Below, piece after piece: positions 62,184 to 64,000 of a stretch of 64,000 nt of DNA. The notes beneath the pieces were generated by a model that saw only the letters and a list, made by a program, of their open reading frames with translations, ran no database searches and was not told where the DNA came from. A program made the position numbers and the translations under genes. The first letter of the stretch is position 1. Each line of letters begins with the position of its first letter. Source of the DNA: CAIWHR01 sp963809965 (GTDB lineage Bacteria > Pseudomonadota > Gammaproteobacteria > Burkholderiales > Casimicrobiaceae); the NCBI GenBank assembly GCA_963809965.1, contig CAWELU010000036.1:101174-165173 (forward strand), read 5' to 3'.

Positions 62184-64000
62184 ATGCTGGCCAATATCAT
62201 CGAATGGTCGGCGCGCAACCGCTTTCTCGTCCTGCTGGCGACGGTGTTCGTCACGGTTGGCGGCATCTACGCGATCGTCAAGACGCCGCTCGACGCGCTG
62301 CCCGATCTCTCCGACGTCCAGGTCATCATCTACACCGAGTACCCCGGTCAGGCGCCGCAGGTCGTCGAGGACCAGGTCACCTATCCACTGACGAGCGCGA
62401 TGCTTTCGGTGCCCAAGTCGAAGGTTGTGCGAGGCTTTTCATTTTTCGGCGCTTCATTCGTCTACATCATCTTCGAGGATGGCACCGACATCTACTGGGC
62501 CCGCTCCCGCGTCCTGGAGTACCTGAACTTCGCGGCCGGCCGCCTCCCCAAGGGTGTTTCGCCACAGCTCGGGCCCGACGCGACCGGCGTCGGCTGGGTC
62601 TTCCAGTACGCGTTGGTCGGCGCGAACAAGAACCTTGCCGAGCTGCGCACGATCCAGGACTGGTACCTGCGCTACCAGTTGGCGAAGGCACAGGGCGTGG
62701 CCGAGGTCGCCAGCATCGGCGGCTTCGTCCAGCAGTACCAGGTCGTCGTCGATCCCGTGAAACTTCGCGCCTACGGGATTCCGCTCGCCAAGGTGACGCA
62801 GGTCATTCGCGAGTCCAATCGCGACGTCGGCGGCCGCGTGGTCGAGATGGCCGAGACCGAGTACATGGTGCGCGGCAAGGGCTATCTGCGCGGCAAGACC
62901 GACATCGAGTCGCTGATGGTCAAGAGCGACAAGGGGACGCCGGTCCTGATCCGTGACATCGCCCGGGTGGAGATGGGCCCGGACGAGCGTCGCGGTCTGT
63001 CCGAGCTCAACGGCGAGGGCGAGGTCGTGTCGGCCATCGTAATGTCGCGTTATGGCCAGAACGCACTCGAAGTCATCGAAAACGTCAAGGCCAAGATCGC
63101 CGAAGTCGCTTCCGGGCTGCCCGAGGGGGTCGAAGTGGTGACCGTCTACGACCGGTCGGAACTGATCCACCGGGCCATCGAAACGCTGAAGCGCACGCTG
63201 CTCGAGGAAAGCCTCATCGTCGCCGCAGTATGCGTCGTGTTCCTGCTGCACGTGCGCAGCGCGCTGGTGGCCATCGTCATGCTACCCGTCGGCGTGCTGA
63301 TCGCATTCATCGCGATGCGACTGCTCGGAATGAACTCGAACATCATGAGCCTGGGCGGCATCGCGATCGCCATCGGCGCCATGGTGGACGCGGCCATCGT
63401 GATGATCGAGAACGCCCACAAACACATCGAGCGGCTGCCTCCCGGCGGCTCGCGACTGGAAGCGATGATCGCGGCGTGCAAGGAGGTCGGGCCGGCACTT
63501 TTCTTCTCGCTGCTCATCATCACCGTGTCGTTCCTGCCGGTGTTCACGCTGGAGGCGCAGGAGGGCCGCCTCTTTTCGCCGCTCGCCTACACCAAGACGT
63601 TCGCGATGGCCGGCGCGGCGCTGCTGTCCATAACACTGGTTCCGGTGCTGATGATCCTGTTCGTCCGGGGCAGGATCATGCCCGAGGCGAAGAATCCGGT
63701 GAACCGCTTCCTGATCTGGATCTATCGCCCGGTGATCGCCTGGGTCATGCGCTGGAAGAAGACGACGATCGTCCTCGCCATCGCGACCCTCGCCGTGAGC
63801 CTGTATCCGGCGTCCAGGCTCGGCACCGAATTCATGCCGACGTTGAACGAGGGCACGTTGCTCTACATGCCGGCGTCGCTCCCTGGCATGTCGGTCACCA
63901 AGGCCGCCGAACTGATGCAAACGCAGGACAAGATCATCCGCAGCTTCCCGGAAGTGGCGTCGGTCTACGGCAAGGCAGGGCGCGCACAGACAGCGACAGA
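62184..64000 (+). CDS. cusA: CusA-type RND copper/silver efflux pump (partial, cut by the window end)
   Basis: At least 605 residues of the inner-membrane proton-driven pump that exports Cu(I)/Ag(I) through cusBC. Seen: N-terminal helix (NRFLVLLATVFVTVGGIYAI), the periplasmic DPVKLRAYGIPLAKVTQVI and RDIARVEMGPDERRGLSELN, RND motif LHVRSALVAIVMLPVGVLIA, TM4 proton-relay Asp in AIAIGAMVDAAIVMIENAHK, and TLNEGTLLYMPASLPGM. The frame is clean to the window edge. Start ATG at 62184, 11 bp after cusB. Confidence 0.95.
   Translation, partial: MLANIIEWSARNRFLVLLATVFVTVGGIYAIVKTPLDALPDLSDVQVIIYTEYPGQAPQVVEDQVTYPLTSAMLSVPKSKVVRGFSFFGASFVYIIFEDGTDIYWARSRVLEYLNFAAGRLPKGVSPQLGPDATGVGWVFQYALVGANKNLAELRTIQDWYLRYQLAKAQGVAEVASIGGFVQQYQVVVDPVKLRAYGIPLAKVTQVIRESNRDVGGRVVEMAETEYMVRGKGYLRGKTDIESLMVKSDKGTPVLIRDIARVEMGPDERRGLSELNGEGEVVSAIVMSRYGQNALEVIENVKAKIAEVASGLPEGVEVVTVYDRSELIHRAIETLKRTLLEESLIVAAVCVVFLLHVRSALVAIVMLPVGVLIAFIAMRLLGMNSNIMSLGGIAIAIGAMVDAAIVMIENAHKHIERLPPGGSRLEAMIAACKEVGPALFFSLLIITVSFLPVFTLEAQEGRLFSPLAYTKTFAMAGAALLSITLVPVLMILFVRGRIMPEAKNPVNRFLIWIYRPVIAWVMRWKKTTIVLAIATLAVSLYPASRLGTEFMPTLNEGTLLYMPASLPGMSVTKAAELMQTQDKIIRSFPEVASVYGKAGRAQTAT

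Overview
The window is 64 kb of high-GC DNA from a betaproteobacterium, most like Burkholderiales and their relatives. The evidence is the gene content: the TctAB tricarboxylate transporter pair, PhaM and a phasin (polyhydroxyalkanoate granules), the pilS-pilR-ampD order, the yciB-bolA-parvulin order, a class II ribonucleotide reductase, glutamate-type gltIJKL, and a CusCFBA/CopRS copper region. There is no insertion sequence, phage, CRISPR array or rRNA/tRNA gene that I can support.

Layout. 0-10.6 kb holds housekeeping and regulation: a PEBP-family protein (cut by the left edge), phaM, an FAD-linked 2-hydroxyacid dehydrogenase, a PP0621 protein, pilS-pilR, a striking 119-bp repeat present three times in tandem, ampD, yciB, a bolA gene, a periplasmic parvulin, and tctB-tctA. 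10.7-25.5 kb is almost all on the minus strand: nrdJ, a PaaY-like gamma-carbonic anhydrase, purL, guaC, a glycosyltransferase translationally coupled to the gltIJKL amino-acid ABC transporter, then the NAD(P)HX repair gene nnr (plus strand) and a quinone oxidoreductase. 25.5-27.4 kb is a fluoride-response unit: a clear fluoride riboswitch with a well-placed sigma70 promoter, then crcB, a DUF190 gene, and an antiporter/universal-stress fusion that has lost an internal piece. 27.4-30.9 kb is a sugar-acid cluster (cupin dioxygenase, small TPR-like protein, SDR, PfkB-type kinase, dgoK). 31-33.2 kb carries molybdenum-cofactor genes (moaE, moaD, mobB) around an outer-membrane barrel protein. 33.5-41 kb is mixed: EcsC, an SRAP (HMCES/YedK) DNA-protein crosslink protein, TerC, the purine-catabolic uraH/uraD pair, a CoA-transferase, a cold-shock protein, a phasin, a rhomboid protease and an OmpR-type regulator. 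41.4-48 kb has a diiron protein fused to half a GNAT domain, a heavily frameshifted hybrid sensor kinase, a Tyr/Pro/Gly-rich exported protein and a TetR regulator. 48.2-64 kb is a copper/silver resistance region: P-type ATPase, DUF302, several Met-rich periplasmic proteins, DUF2933, DUF5676 and methyltransferase-like membrane proteins, the CopRS two-component system, and cusF-cusC-cusB-cusA (cusA cut by the right edge).

Quality. The first 23 kb has no broken gene, while between about 23.6 and 49.1 kb at least twelve genes carry one- or two-base frameshifts at positions where both frames encode conserved protein, and one gene (hybrid kinase, 42.6-45.5 kb) changes frame many times. Most shifts correspond to one extra base. 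This pattern fits indel errors in a low-coverage or long-read assembly better than natural decay, so these genes are described as single frameshifted genes.

Regulatory reading. Four plus-strand genes (FAD dehydrogenase, pilS, yciB, nnr) have a good -10 hexamer ending 7-8 nt before the start codon and no Shine-Dalgarno, which suggests leaderless transcripts. The most interesting signals are the fluoride riboswitch operon, the 119-bp tandem repeats ending on the ampD start, the family of Met-rich copper-region proteins, and the diiron-GNAT chimera.
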